Below the pieces are notes generated by a model that worked only from the letters and a program-made list of their open reading frames with translations, ran no database searches and was not told where the DNA came from. Both the position numbers and the translations under genes were made by a program. Of a DNA stretch of 40,501 bases, positions 24,767 to 32,848 are shown in pieces. Source of the stretch: an uncultured Lachnospiraceae bacterium (GTDB lineage Bacteria > Bacillota > Clostridia > Lachnospirales > Lachnospiraceae). Each line of letters starts with the position of its first letter. Within the stretch, counting starts at the first letter, position 1. The stretch covers positions 1-40,501 of the forward strand of contig CAJTNT010000034.1 in assembly GCA_910577785.1 (NCBI GenBank), read 5' to 3'.

Positions 24767-25759
24767 TTAATCCAATAAATCCTGATCAATATCCAGCTCC
24801 TCCGCCAACTGTTTGCGGCTCACAGTCGTTCGGTTTTTGGGGGTAATCCGTTTTACCCGTTTATCTTTTTTGGCGACAAACACTTTAGGCACTGCCTTTA
24901 CATAGTAATAATATTCGTCATCCTCAAACTGTACCCGCTCCACTCTGGAATAATCCAGGTTGAAGAAAAAGAATTCCAGGATAAGGGAAATTCCCACAGA
25001 AAGCAGCGTCCCCAAAATAACCCACAGAATCCTCCCTGGCATGGCCAGCAGAATATATCCTGTCAGCAAAATGATCATCTGCACCAGGTTCCCCACGAAG
25101 ATGGCAATCTTCCAGGCATAGGCCATCGACTGCCTCCGTATCGCATATACTATGACAGAAGTTGCTAAAAACGAAACCAAAAAAAGGTACATTTCCTTAT
25201 TCTCTACCAATAGCTTCAAGGCTGACGAAAGCCTGGAAAAGCCCTCTGCCTCCTCCCCTGACGTAAAGACTGCAATATTCTCCTGGATGCCCCGCACGTA
25301 AAAGAAAGCTGCCGCGCCGCTCAGGACGGAAAAATAAGAAGACGGCTCCTCCAAAAGCCCCATTGCCACTGGCATTACCTGCGGCACCCGCAAAAAACAG
25401 AGCAGCGGCGTTAAAAGGGCGCTGTATCCATGCCCAAGCGCAAACCTCCAATACAGGAAAAACAGCAGTAGCACCAATCCCAGCCAGATGGCGCAGACCT
25501 CCAGCGACAGCGCCGAAAAATGCAGCAGCACAAGGCCGCAGGCCGCCGCCACCATAACGCCAATCGGCAGAAAGGCACAGAGCAGCGCAAGGAGCAGGAC
25601 TACCGCCAACTGGTTCAGCCTTTCCAGATAACCAATCCCGCTGTTAATCCACAGGAAAACAACGATCCCCAATATAAACTTTACAGCCACCGCCACATAA
25701 ATCTCATATTTCCCATAAAAGTTGCGCAGCTTTTCCCTCATTTCCAACAAAAATGTCAT
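24767..25759 (-). CDS. Hypothetical polytopic membrane protein upstream of cdaA
   Basis: Begins at the ATG at 25759, seven bases after GGAGG, and overlaps the previous stop as ATGA. The 330-residue protein has about eight hydrophobic segments in residues 22-275. A cytosolic, charged C-terminus follows, with a Tyr-rich acidic patch (EDDEYYYYVK), then a basic stretch (KKDKRVKRITPKNRT) and an acidic end. No transporter or enzyme motif is recognised. Only 23 bases separate it from the cdaA start, so it should be translated from the same message. A role in c-di-AMP signalling or wall assembly is possible but unproven. Confidence 0.75.
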   Translation of the reverse strand: MTFLLEMREKLRNFYGKYEIYVAVAVKFILGIVVFLWINSGIGYLERLNQLAVVLLLALLCAFLPIGVMVAAACGLVLLHFSALSLEVCAIWLGLVLLLFFLYWRFALGHGYSALLTPLLCFLRVPQVMPVAMGLLEEPSSYFSVLSGAAAFFYVRGIQENIAVFTSGEEAEGFSRLSSALKLLVENKEMYLFLVSFLATSVIVYAIRRQSMAYAWKIAIFVGNLVQMIILLTGYILLAMPGRILWVILGTLLSVGISLILEFFFFNLDYSRVERVQFEDDEYYYYVKAVPKVFVAKKDKRVKRITPKNRTTVSRKQLAEELDIDQDLLD

Positions 25760-26175
25760 TTCCAATCCTCCGAAGGCTGTGTCTTCTCTTCTTTTTCCTG
25801 AAGCTTCTGCACTTTCTTCAGGATAGAATAATATTCCTTTGCGCTGGCAGCTGCCTTTGCATAACGGCGGCTAAAAACAATATATGCAGCCACCTCAAAA
25901 ACTGCAACAAAAGCCAGGTACTCTGCCAAAAGCGAGACGCCGATTGACGACAGCAGCTTGCTGCTCATCAGTTCCGTAATATCCTCCAGCTCATAGACCA
26001 GCCGAAACAGGAGCAGGATGCCAAAACTTATGGTAGACGAAAAAAACGTTTTAATTCCCTGATAGCTGATAAAGTCCTTGCGGTAATATTGCCTGATGGG
26101 GAGGCATTCCTTCCCTTCCCCCTTCTCATAAGAGGCCATTTTTGTCATCAGGAGGATCCTCTCTTCATTCAGCAT
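25756..26175 (-). CDS. Hypothetical membrane protein, first gene of the cda operon
   Basis: A 139-residue protein with two hydrophobic segments (about 43-62 and 78-100), a basic N-terminus containing YRKDFISYQGIKTFF, and a C-terminal helix rich in Lys, Glu and Gln that could form a coiled coil. Stop and next start share ATGA (25756-25759), the mark of translational coupling with the following membrane protein. No family recognised. The terminator of the yvyF unit lies just upstream, so a promoter for the cda operon should be at 26176-26255. Confidence 0.7.
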   Translation of the reverse strand: MLNEERILLMTKMASYEKGEGKECLPIRQYYRKDFISYQGIKTFFSSTISFGILLLFRLVYELEDITELMSSKLLSSIGVSLLAEYLAFVAVFEVAAYIVFSRRYAKAAASAKEYYSILKKVQKLQEKEEKTQPSEDWK

Positions 26176-26255
26176 ACGCTCACCATCCTTTTCCCAGAGA
26201 ATATGATTCCATCACCCCGAATTGTTACTATCCACATCAAAAACTTCACTAACCG

Positions 26256-26339
26256 AAAACTGCCTGCAGCGCCTACTGCAGGCGGGAGATGCCCCATTTC
26301 GCACATCCCATCCCGGGCAGCAGGCCTGCCGGCAGTTTT
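26256..26339 (-). terminator. Terminator after yvyF
   Basis: AAAACTGCC-G-GCAG pairs with CTGC-A-GGCAGTTTT on the minus strand, enclosing about 56 bases that can fold further, and the stem ends in TTTT. It overlaps the yvyF stop codon. The long loop makes this less standard than the other terminators here. Confidence 0.6.
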
Positions 26340-26755
26340 TAACTATCCAGAAACCTCATTCTGTCCTTCGTGCTGGTAGCGCCTTTGCTCTCCTTCTTGG
26401 CGGGAGCCGCCGCCGGGCGCTTCATCGCATCAGACAATTCATTGTGGAGGTTCGCCTTACATTTATCACAGAACCTTCCCGTCAGCACCTTGCCTCCGCA
26501 AAACTCACATTCCAGGGTAATCTGGGATTCCTCTGTAAAGGTAAGCCGCTCTTCCCGCACCCACTGTTTTATCTGCTTCACAGAAACATCATTTTCCTCT
26601 GCAATCTCATTCATCTGCGCTTTTGGATGGCTCCTCAGGTACTCCTTCACATTTTGGAACTTATCTTCCAGCTCCCCTAGACACGCTGGGCAAAGCTGCT
26701 GTCCGTACATATAGTTAAAAAGCCGCCCACAGCCTCTGCAATTCTTTACTTCCAT
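26339..26755 (-). CDS. yvyF: Flagellar-operon zinc-ribbon protein, YvyF type
   Basis: A 138-residue protein starting at the ATG at 26755 after AGGAGG; the upstream frame start at 26800 lies inside comFC. It has two zinc-ribbon pairs, CRGCG with CPACL at the N-terminus and CEFCG with CDKCK later, separated by a helical part containing a helix-turn-helix-like EIAEENDVSVKQIKQW. This is the pattern of the flagellar-operon protein found next to comF genes in Firmicutes (comFC-yvyF-flgM in Bacillus). Its exact role is not settled. flgM does not follow here. Confidence 0.82.
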   Translation of the reverse strand: MEVKNCRGCGRLFNYMYGQQLCPACLGELEDKFQNVKEYLRSHPKAQMNEIAEENDVSVKQIKQWVREERLTFTEESQITLECEFCGGKVLTGRFCDKCKANLHNELSDAMKRPAAAPAKKESKGATSTKDRMRFLDS

Positions 26756-26766
26756 ACCTTTTCCTC

Positions 26767-27492
26767 CTAATATCCGCTTCCGATACTGATGCTTAGGCAA
26801 TATACCTCTGAGGCGCCGGCCCGCCGTAGCTCCTTCGCCGCCTCATTCATTGTACTGCCTGTTGTGTAAATATCATCTATAAGTAAGATATGGTCTAATT
26901 GTACCTTATTTTCCCTCATTTTAAAAGCCTTTTTCAAATTATTTTTACGTTCCTCCCCGCTTAGTCCCTTCTGTACCTTGGTATCCCTGACCCGCCGCAG
27001 CAAATGTTCATAGACGGGAAGCCCCATCCGCCTGCCGACCTCCCTGGCTACCAAAGCCGCCTGGTTATAACCCCTTTGCCTGCGCCTGGCATTGGAAACC
27101 GGGATTGGCACTACCGCCTGCATCCTGTGCCTGCGGATCCAGCCGCCATAGGCACGTACCAGCTCCGCCCCATAATAGAATGCATATTCACGGCGGTTCT
27201 GATACTTAAAACGGTAAATAGATTCCTTTACCTCCGCCTTATAAACCCACAGGGCTTTCCCCTGCGTGTATTCTATCCTGCCTTTTGCACAGTCAAAACA
27301 ATATTCCTGGCGCTCGTCCGCCAATGGCTTCCCACACCTCATGCAGGCCGGCTCGCCAACGTACACGGGCTTATCCCTGCATAGGCGGCATACCAGTTCC
27401 CTGGGCGCCGCAATGGAATGAAACAGGACGCCGTCGCAGAAGGGGCATCTTGGGGGAAAGACGATGTGCATAAGGCTTTTCATCGTATACAT
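26767..27492 (-). CDS. comFC: ComF-family phosphoribosyltransferase-like protein
   Basis: A 241-residue protein with an N-terminal zinc finger made of four Cys pairs (CPFC, CRLC, CMRC and CFDC) and a C-terminal phosphoribosyltransferase fold with the PRPP loop LLIDDIYTTGSTM. In competent bacteria ComFC is needed for DNA uptake, but in many others its job is unknown. Start is the first ATG after AAGGAA. yvyF begins 12 bases later. Confidence 0.9.
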   Translation of the reverse strand: MYTMKSLMHIVFPPRCPFCDGVLFHSIAAPRELVCRLCRDKPVYVGEPACMRCGKPLADERQEYCFDCAKGRIEYTQGKALWVYKAEVKESIYRFKYQNRREYAFYYGAELVRAYGGWIRRHRMQAVVPIPVSNARRRQRGYNQAALVAREVGRRMGLPVYEHLLRRVRDTKVQKGLSGEERKNNLKKAFKMRENKVQLDHILLIDDIYTTGSTMNEAAKELRRAGASEVYCLSISIGSGY

Positions 27493-27589
27493 ATAAGTTC
27501 CTTAAAAAAATCACTCTCAATAAATCTATCGTATCATAATTCCATACATGAATCCACAGTAATTTTCTTAAATTTTTATGAAATAGTGT

Positions 27590-27639
27590 TACTATTTACG
27601 GCCTGCACAGTACCGCGCATTCCAGATCCGTAAATAGTA
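27590..27639. repeat. Inverted repeat between recD2 and comFC
   Basis: TACTATTTACGG (27590-27601) and CCGTAAATAGTA (27628-27639) are perfect complements around 26 bases. No U-run follows on either strand, so a terminator is unlikely. Similar paired half-sites are, from memory, scattered in Lachnospiraceae genomes, which would make this a dispersed extragenic repeat. Confidence 0.6.
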
Positions 27640-27675
27640 GCAACCGTGTTACAATAATTACGATTCACTGCTTCT

Positions 27676-29880
27676 CTAGGGAGCCATCTGGAGGAACTCT
27701 TTCAGGCCGGTATAACGCTTCTGTTCGCTCTCGTTGGCAATCATTCCCTGAAACGTGCGGTCATCGCCGACCAGGGTGACGCATTTCTTGGCACGGGTGA
27801 CGGCGGTGTAGAGGAGATTGCGGTTCATCAGCATGCGCGGGCCTGTCAGCAAGGGAATGACTACCGCCGGGTATTCGCTTCCCTGGGATTTATGGATGGT
27901 AATTGCATAGGCGAGTTCCAGTTCTTCCAATTGCTTTAAGGAATAATCAACCAGACGGGCCTCGTCAAACTCTACCGTCATTGTCTCGGCATAAGTGTTG
28001 ATGGTGCGGATGACTCCCATATCCCCGTTGAAAATGCCCATGCCTTTTTCGATGGCAATGCCGTATTCGCTGCGGATTTCCCATTCCAGCTGATAATTGT
28101 TCTTGATCTGCATGACTTTGTCTCCCTCACGGAAGATAATATCATGATATTCATGTTCTTTTTTGTCAGAAGACGGCGGGTTTAGGTATTGCTGGAGAAT
28201 GCCGTTAAGGCGCTCCACGCCCAGAAGGCCTTTGCGCATGGGAGTCAGGACCTGGATATCAAAGGGGGCGGCGTCTACAAATTTGGGAAGTTTCTGATGG
28301 ATGAGCTGGATGGCGACACGGATGATGACGTCTGCCTCGAAACGCTTAAGGAAGAAAAAATCCATGCTCTTATTGTCGAGAGATACCGGCTCGCCGCGAT
28401 TGATGCGGTGGGCATTGACAATAATATCGCTCTGGGCAGCCTGACGGAAGACCTTGGTCAGGCGCACCACATGGAAGCGCCCGGATTCAATGATATCACG
28501 CAGTACGCTGCCGGCTCCTACGCTGGGAAGCTGGTTCACATCCCCTACCAGGATCAGACGCGTCCCAGGGAGGACGGCCTTCAGCAGATGGTACATCAGG
28601 GAAACATCCACCATTGACATCTCGTCAATAATAATGACATCCGTCTCCAGGGGATTGTCTTCGTTGCGCTCAAAACCCGCGTTCCCTTCCGCGCCGCCGT
28701 TTACCTCCAGCATACGGTGAATGGTCCTTGCCTCAACGCCTGTCGTCTCGCTCATGCGTTTGGCGGCACGGCCCGTTGGCGCAGCCAGGAAAATGTCCAA
28801 GCCCTCTTCTTCAAAATAACGGATAATAGTATTGATGGTCGTGGTCTTTCCTGTGCCTGGGCCTCCGGTAATCACCAGCAGCCCATTGGACGCCGCCTCC
28901 CGCACTGCCTCTTCCTGCAGGGCGTCCAGAGCCATGCCTGTGTCCCTTCCAATCTCCGCGACCCGCCTGCGGAACAAATCTTCTGACACCTCATACGTAA
29001 GATCAAGCCTTTTAAGCATGGTAGCGGTATTGGCTTCCATATAATAATAATGGGCCGCATAGATAAACTGGCCGCCCTCTGTCTCTTTCACAATAATTTT
29101 TTTGTCAATCGCAAGATCCATATAGTATTTCTCAATATGCTCTGGCAAAATCCCCAGCAGCTCGCCCGCCCTCTGCCCCAGCAGCTCCGCCGGAAGGCAG
29201 GTATGCCCGTCCAGAGCCGACCGCACCAAAGCATACAGGATGCCGCTGCGGATACGGAAATCCGAATCTGCACGGATGCCTATCTTAGAGGCAATCTCGT
29301 CCGCCATCCGAAACCCAACTCCCTGGATATCCTCTGCCAGCCGGTACGGGTTCTCCCTGAGGACGGCATAAAGCCTCTGCCCATAGGCTTTGTAAATCTT
29401 GGCTCCCAGGGACTGTGAGATTCCATACTGCTGCAGGAAAATCATTGCCTGGCGCATCTCCTGCTTGCCCACGACTTGATCCGCGATCTCCTTTGCCTTA
29501 CGCTCACTGATTCCTTTGACTTCCGCCAAACGCTTGGGCTCTTCCTCAATAATACGGAAGGTATTCTCCCCAAACTTGCGGATGATGCGCGCTGCCAACG
29601 CCGCGCCCACCCCCTTGATTGCACCAGAGCCTAAGTAACGCTCCATTGAGACAATGTCTTCTGGCGGCCTGGCTTGGAAGGAATCCATTTTAAACTGCCT
29701 GCCATAGGAAGGATGCGTGGCATACTCCCCTGTCATAGAAAGGCTTTCGCCCTCGCCCACGCCATGAAAGTACCCCACGCATGTAATCTCGTCTTCCCCA
29801 CAGATAAAATCCAGCACAGTATATCCGTTTTCTGGGTTCTGGTACACAATATGTCCCACAAACCCCGCCAACGTATCCAC
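27676..29880 (-). CDS. recD2: RecD2-type DNA helicase
   Basis: A 734-residue superfamily 1B helicase. The N-terminal OB-like part (1-70) and helix-hairpin-helix stretches (GSGAIKGVGAALAARII, about 84-100) distinguish RecD2 from RecBCD RecD. Walker A is GGPGTGKT (339-346) and Walker B is VIIIDEMSMVD. Later motifs are LILVGDVNQLPSVGAGS and, near the end, AYAITIHKSQGSE and LYTAVTRAK. RecD2 unwinds 5' to 3' in DNA repair without RecBC. It starts at a GTG five bases after the rod-binding gene, so it shares a transcript with a flagellar gene. Confidence 0.95.
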   Translation of the reverse strand: MDTLAGFVGHIVYQNPENGYTVLDFICGEDEITCVGYFHGVGEGESLSMTGEYATHPSYGRQFKMDSFQARPPEDIVSMERYLGSGAIKGVGAALAARIIRKFGENTFRIIEEEPKRLAEVKGISERKAKEIADQVVGKQEMRQAMIFLQQYGISQSLGAKIYKAYGQRLYAVLRENPYRLAEDIQGVGFRMADEIASKIGIRADSDFRIRSGILYALVRSALDGHTCLPAELLGQRAGELLGILPEHIEKYYMDLAIDKKIIVKETEGGQFIYAAHYYYMEANTATMLKRLDLTYEVSEDLFRRRVAEIGRDTGMALDALQEEAVREAASNGLLVITGGPGTGKTTTINTIIRYFEEEGLDIFLAAPTGRAAKRMSETTGVEARTIHRMLEVNGGAEGNAGFERNEDNPLETDVIIIDEMSMVDVSLMYHLLKAVLPGTRLILVGDVNQLPSVGAGSVLRDIIESGRFHVVRLTKVFRQAAQSDIIVNAHRINRGEPVSLDNKSMDFFFLKRFEADVIIRVAIQLIHQKLPKFVDAAPFDIQVLTPMRKGLLGVERLNGILQQYLNPPSSDKKEHEYHDIIFREGDKVMQIKNNYQLEWEIRSEYGIAIEKGMGIFNGDMGVIRTINTYAETMTVEFDEARLVDYSLKQLEELELAYAITIHKSQGSEYPAVVIPLLTGPRMLMNRNLLYTAVTRAKKCVTLVGDDRTFQGMIANESEQKRYTGLKEFLQMAP

Positions 29881-29885
29881 AGCCC

Positions 29886-30248
29886 TTATTCCAGCCCGTA
29901 ATTGCGCTTCATCTGCTCGTACAGCATCTGCGCAATCCCAAGCCCCCCAGACTCCGTAGACTGCTTGGCAAAGCTCTGGGTCATCTGCTCTTTATAGTAA
30001 TCCTGCAGCTGCCGTGTCGAGGAAGACATTTCCTCGCTGGACTCCGGCACCATCTTCTGCATGGCCTTGAACATCTGCTCCACAAAATAAGACTCAAAGT
30101 CCCTGCACACGGACATCAATTCATCATCTGTGGCTTTGGACAGGTCGGAATTCAGAGTCTCTTCTAATTTGCCCGTCGTGGTCGTTGTATCCATTTTATA
30201 AGTGTCATAATTGCTATATGGGTTAATTCCATCTAAACTAAGGCTCAT
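29886..30248 (-). CDS. Flagellar rod-binding protein (FlgJ N-terminal domain type)
   Basis: A 120-residue protein matching only the rod-binding half of FlgJ; the muramidase half found in proteobacteria is absent, as is usual in Firmicutes. The core CRDFESYFVEQMFKAMQKMV (about 48-67) and the C-terminal GGLGIAQMLYEQM are the expected motifs. It acts as a scaffold for the periplasmic rod. The ATG follows AAGAGG. It lies in the same direction as flgG but about 900 bases after it, across a repeat-rich spacer. Confidence 0.85.
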   Translation of the reverse strand: MSLSLDGINPYSNYDTYKMDTTTTTGKLEETLNSDLSKATDDELMSVCRDFESYFVEQMFKAMQKMVPESSEEMSSSTRQLQDYYKEQMTQSFAKQSTESGGLGIAQMLYEQMKRNYGLE

Positions 30249-30388
30249 AGTTGTACCTCTTTTCTTCTTTTCACTTATTTCTCAATGCGGGAAATAAAGC
30301 TTTCATTTCGCTAATTTACTGTCAATTTGAGGGCTGCTTTCCTGGACTAGTAATTTTTAAGGGGGGTAGGTGGCCAAACAGCCGCTGT

Positions 30389-30515
30389 GGAAGGAGAGAG
30401 GCCGCAACAGAAACGCGCTCCCGCTCCGATCGGAACCTAGCAGTACTAAGCTCGAAAACACCTCGCTAAGTACTGAGGTTCCTTTAGGGTTTCTTTATGC
30501 GGCCTCTCTCCTTCC
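30389..30515. repeat. 127-nt nested hairpin with an 18-bp perfect outer stem
   Basis: GGAAGGAGAGAGGCCGCA (30389-30406) is exactly complementary to 30498-30515. Inside it AGAAAC pairs with GTTTCT, then GGAACC with GGTTCC and CAGTACT with AGTACTG, giving one long stem with small bulges. The structure has no gene and no U-run at either end. It could be an RNA, a small mobile element or a recombination site. Confidence 0.75.
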
Positions 30516-30586
30516 TCCGCTACAGAATGGAAGACGCTACATTTCTTTACACTTACGAAAATATTACACCTCACCAGAAGTAGTAT

Positions 30587-30900
30587 TTTCAGCTGGTTCA
30601 AGAAAAATATTCCCTTATGTAGACATTTTCTCTACAAGCTGCCGTAGCCAGGTGTCAGCTGATTCGGGATAAAGCATTCCAGTTTGCAGATATTTGCTCT
30701 CTATAACCTGCCATGGCCAGCTGTCAGCTGGTTCGGGATAAACATTCCAGTTTGCAGATATTTGCTCTCTATAACCTGCCATGGCCAGCTGTCAGCTGGT
30801 TTGGGATAAACATTCCAGTTTGCAGATATTTTCTCTCTTTAACCTGCCGTGGCCAGCTGTCAGCTGGTTTGGGAAAGATATTCCCTTAAGCAGACAATTC
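30587..30900. repeat. 68-bp tandem repeat array with an embedded palindrome
   Basis: The core CCAGCTGTCAGCTGG-type palindrome recurs with TGTCAGCTG at 30653, 30722, 30790 and 30858 (steps of 69, 68 and 68) and a diverged copy at 30587. Each unit also contains GGGATAAACATTCC followed by a conserved TTTGCAGATATT. The middle copies are nearly identical; the outer ones decay. Confidence 0.85.
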
Positions 30901-30918
30901 AGGGGCGGTTTTAGCAGA

Positions 30919-31027
30919 GGGAAAATCCAGCGCTTAGGGAGGCTGCACGTGAAGGCTCTCCTGAACGTGCAAAGTAACACGTCCGATATCCTATCGTCCT
31001 CATGCCTCCCTTAGCGATTAGTTTCCC
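30919..31027. repeat. Branched inverted repeat (possible three-way junction)
   Basis: GGGAAA (30919-30924) plus CGCTTAGGGAGGC (30931-30943) pair with GCCTCCCTTAGCG (31004-31016, one mismatch) plus TTTCCC (31022-31027). Within the loop TGCACGT (30944-30950) pairs perfectly with ACGTGCA (30965-30971), and CGAT pairs with ATCG around 30984-30997. Three helices meeting at one junction suggest folded RNA. Confidence 0.7.
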
Positions 31028-31142
31028 GAAGCGTTGCCCCGTCTGCGTAGGGAATAGCTTGCCCAAACCAGCGTCCGGGCTGCCATAATTTCAGCTTACC
31101 ACACAATAAACAAACCCCTCAGAATTATAATAATAAATATGC

Positions 31143-31961
31143 TTACCTCTTCAGCTGGTTAGCCTGCCCCAGCATATCATCGGAGGCCTGTATCGCCTTG
31201 GAGTTCATTTCGTAAGCCCTCTGTGCTACAATCAGGTTTACCATTTCATCTGCCACCTGCACATTGGAGCCTTCCAGATAGCCAATCCGTATCACGCTCT
31301 GCACAAGGTTGGGGTTGGTGTCCTCGCTGATAGCGGCGCCGGATACATCTGTCACCTGCAGCAGGCTGTTGGACAGCTTCTCCAATCCGGACGGGTTGCT
31401 GAACTGATAAATGCCGAAGGAAGCGTTGAGATCCACGAAATTGCCCTGCGGATCCAAATAGCCAAATGCGCCTTCGTCTGAGACAGACAGCCTGGTGGTG
31501 CTGACATCGCCTGGAATGCGGATGGGGTTGCCATTCGTATCCAACACCGGATATCCCTCTGCCGTTACCAGCGTCTTGAAACCGTCCGCCTCCATGCTTA
31601 GCTTAAAATCCCCCTTACGGGTATAGTATGTATTGCCGTCAGCTCCCCTGACAGAGAAGAACCCATCGCCATTGATGGCAAATGCCGTATCGCTCTCGCT
31701 CTCCAGCATCGGCCCCTGCCCAAAATACGAAGTTATGGAGGCAACCCTGGTGCCCAGGCCTACCTGTGCGTCAATTGGCTTACGCTCCCCATTGGCAGTA
31801 GTAGTCCTCGTCTGGAGCGTCTGGTAGAGCAAAGTCTTAAACTCTGCCTTCTCCGTCTTATAACCATTCGTATTGACATTTGCCAGGTTATGTGCAATGC
31901 TGTCTACTGCCGTCTGCTGGGCAATCATGCCGGATGCCGCCGACCACAATGATCTCATCAT
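31143..31961 (-). CDS. flgG: Flagellar distal rod protein, FlgG/FlhP type
   Basis: A 272-residue protein of the rod/hook family. It has the N-terminal flagellar motif SAASGMIAQQTAVDSIAHNL with NVNTNGYKTEKAEF, a central beta-rich part, and the C-terminal AQRAYEMNSKAIQASDDML that is diagnostic for FlgG. It is exported by the flagellar type III system and assembles the rod under the hook. Its ATG follows GGAAGGAG. It comes 17 bases after the paralogue at 31979, as flhP follows flhO in Bacillus. Confidence 0.93.
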   Translation of the reverse strand: MMRSLWSAASGMIAQQTAVDSIAHNLANVNTNGYKTEKAEFKTLLYQTLQTRTTTANGERKPIDAQVGLGTRVASITSYFGQGPMLESESDTAFAINGDGFFSVRGADGNTYYTRKGDFKLSMEADGFKTLVTAEGYPVLDTNGNPIRIPGDVSTTRLSVSDEGAFGYLDPQGNFVDLNASFGIYQFSNPSGLEKLSNSLLQVTDVSGAAISEDTNPNLVQSVIRIGYLEGSNVQVADEMVNLIVAQRAYEMNSKAIQASDDMLGQANQLKR

Positions 31962-31978
31962 ATTCCTACCGCTCCTTC

Positions 31979-32779
31979 CTATGCCTTGCCGATACTGTTC
32001 ACGGCCTTATCAAGTGTCTCGTCAATGGTCTGGATAATCTTCTGGTTGGACTCATAAGCCCTGGAAATTGTAATCATTTCGACCATTTCAGAAATTACGT
32101 TTACATTCGACATTTCCAGCGTGCCCTGCACAATCTTGGCCTCTGAGGCCTGGCGCTGCCCGCCTTCTACTAAGTCATACATATTCTCGCCATATTTTGA
32201 CAGATAATTGTAATCTGCAAAATCCACAATCCCAATCTGGCCTACCTGCACATTATTCTGGTAAATCGTGCCGTCCTCTTGCACTACAATCTCCACGTTG
32301 GGGTCTACCCGTATGTAACCGGCTTCGCCAGGGGTGCCTGCCTGTGCCGCCGCAGGGTTCAATACAAAATCCCCGTCCTTGGTCATCAGATAGCCTTCCT
32401 GGTTGACCGTAAATGCACCGTCCCTGGTATATTTGACAGATGGCTGTCCATCCTTGCTGACGAAGGAAACAGCAAAGAAGCCATCCCCGTCCAATGCAAG
32501 GTCATAGGCATTATCCGTCACACGGAAGGGTCCCTGGCCGAAATCCGTATAACATTCCCCGATCTTGACGCCTGGGGCAATATTTCCCAGCCGCTTGGGC
32601 AAGCTGTAATCTGAGGTATCCTTAATCTTGAGCGCCATCACCTCTTTAAAGGACTGGGAGGTGGAACCTTCCTTTTTAAAGCCGTTCGTGGCAGAATTGG
32701 CAAGGTTGTTGGTCAAAACATCCAGCCTGTTCTGCTGGTTCAGCATGCCTGTATAGGCTGTATACAATCCTTTTACCAT
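31979..32779 (-). CDS. Flagellar rod protein, FlgF/FlhO type
   Basis: A 266-residue paralogue of FlgG that starts at the ATG at 32779, seven bases after GGAG; an upstream frame start at 32815 has no site. It begins MVKGLYTAYTGMLNQQNRLD and has NSATNGFKKEG and a C-terminal MITISRAYESNQKIIQTIDE. Position between mreB and flgG is the same as flhO in Bacillus (mbl-flhO-flhP). It should be part of the proximal or distal rod. Confidence 0.9.
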   Translation of the reverse strand: MVKGLYTAYTGMLNQQNRLDVLTNNLANSATNGFKKEGSTSQSFKEVMALKIKDTSDYSLPKRLGNIAPGVKIGECYTDFGQGPFRVTDNAYDLALDGDGFFAVSFVSKDGQPSVKYTRDGAFTVNQEGYLMTKDGDFVLNPAAAQAGTPGEAGYIRVDPNVEIVVQEDGTIYQNNVQVGQIGIVDFADYNYLSKYGENMYDLVEGGQRQASEAKIVQGTLEMSNVNVISEMVEMITISRAYESNQKIIQTIDETLDKAVNSIGKA

Positions 32780-32848
32780 ATCTATGCTCCTTTTCTTCAG
32801 GCATCCGCCGTCCATACAGGCTGGCGACGCCTTACTCTATTATATCGG

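Larger units (their letters stand above)
30249..31142. other. 894-base intergenic region full of structured repeats
   Basis: No protein-coding frame is convincing. The region contains, from left to right, a nested hairpin (30389-30515), a 68-bp tandem repeat array (about 30587-30900) and a branched inverted repeat (30919-31027). The edges are AT-rich. A TTGACA on the minus strand (30320-30325) lies before the rod-binding gene but has no good -10 partner. Confidence 0.7.

Noticed and set aside
30370..30672. Plus-strand ORF of 100 codons
   Set aside because: It runs through the large hairpin and the repeats, and its translation has no protein-like pattern.
30587..30900. CRISPR array
   Set aside because: The unit is a full-length repeat of about 68 bases with no unique spacers between identical short repeats, and no cas genes are near.
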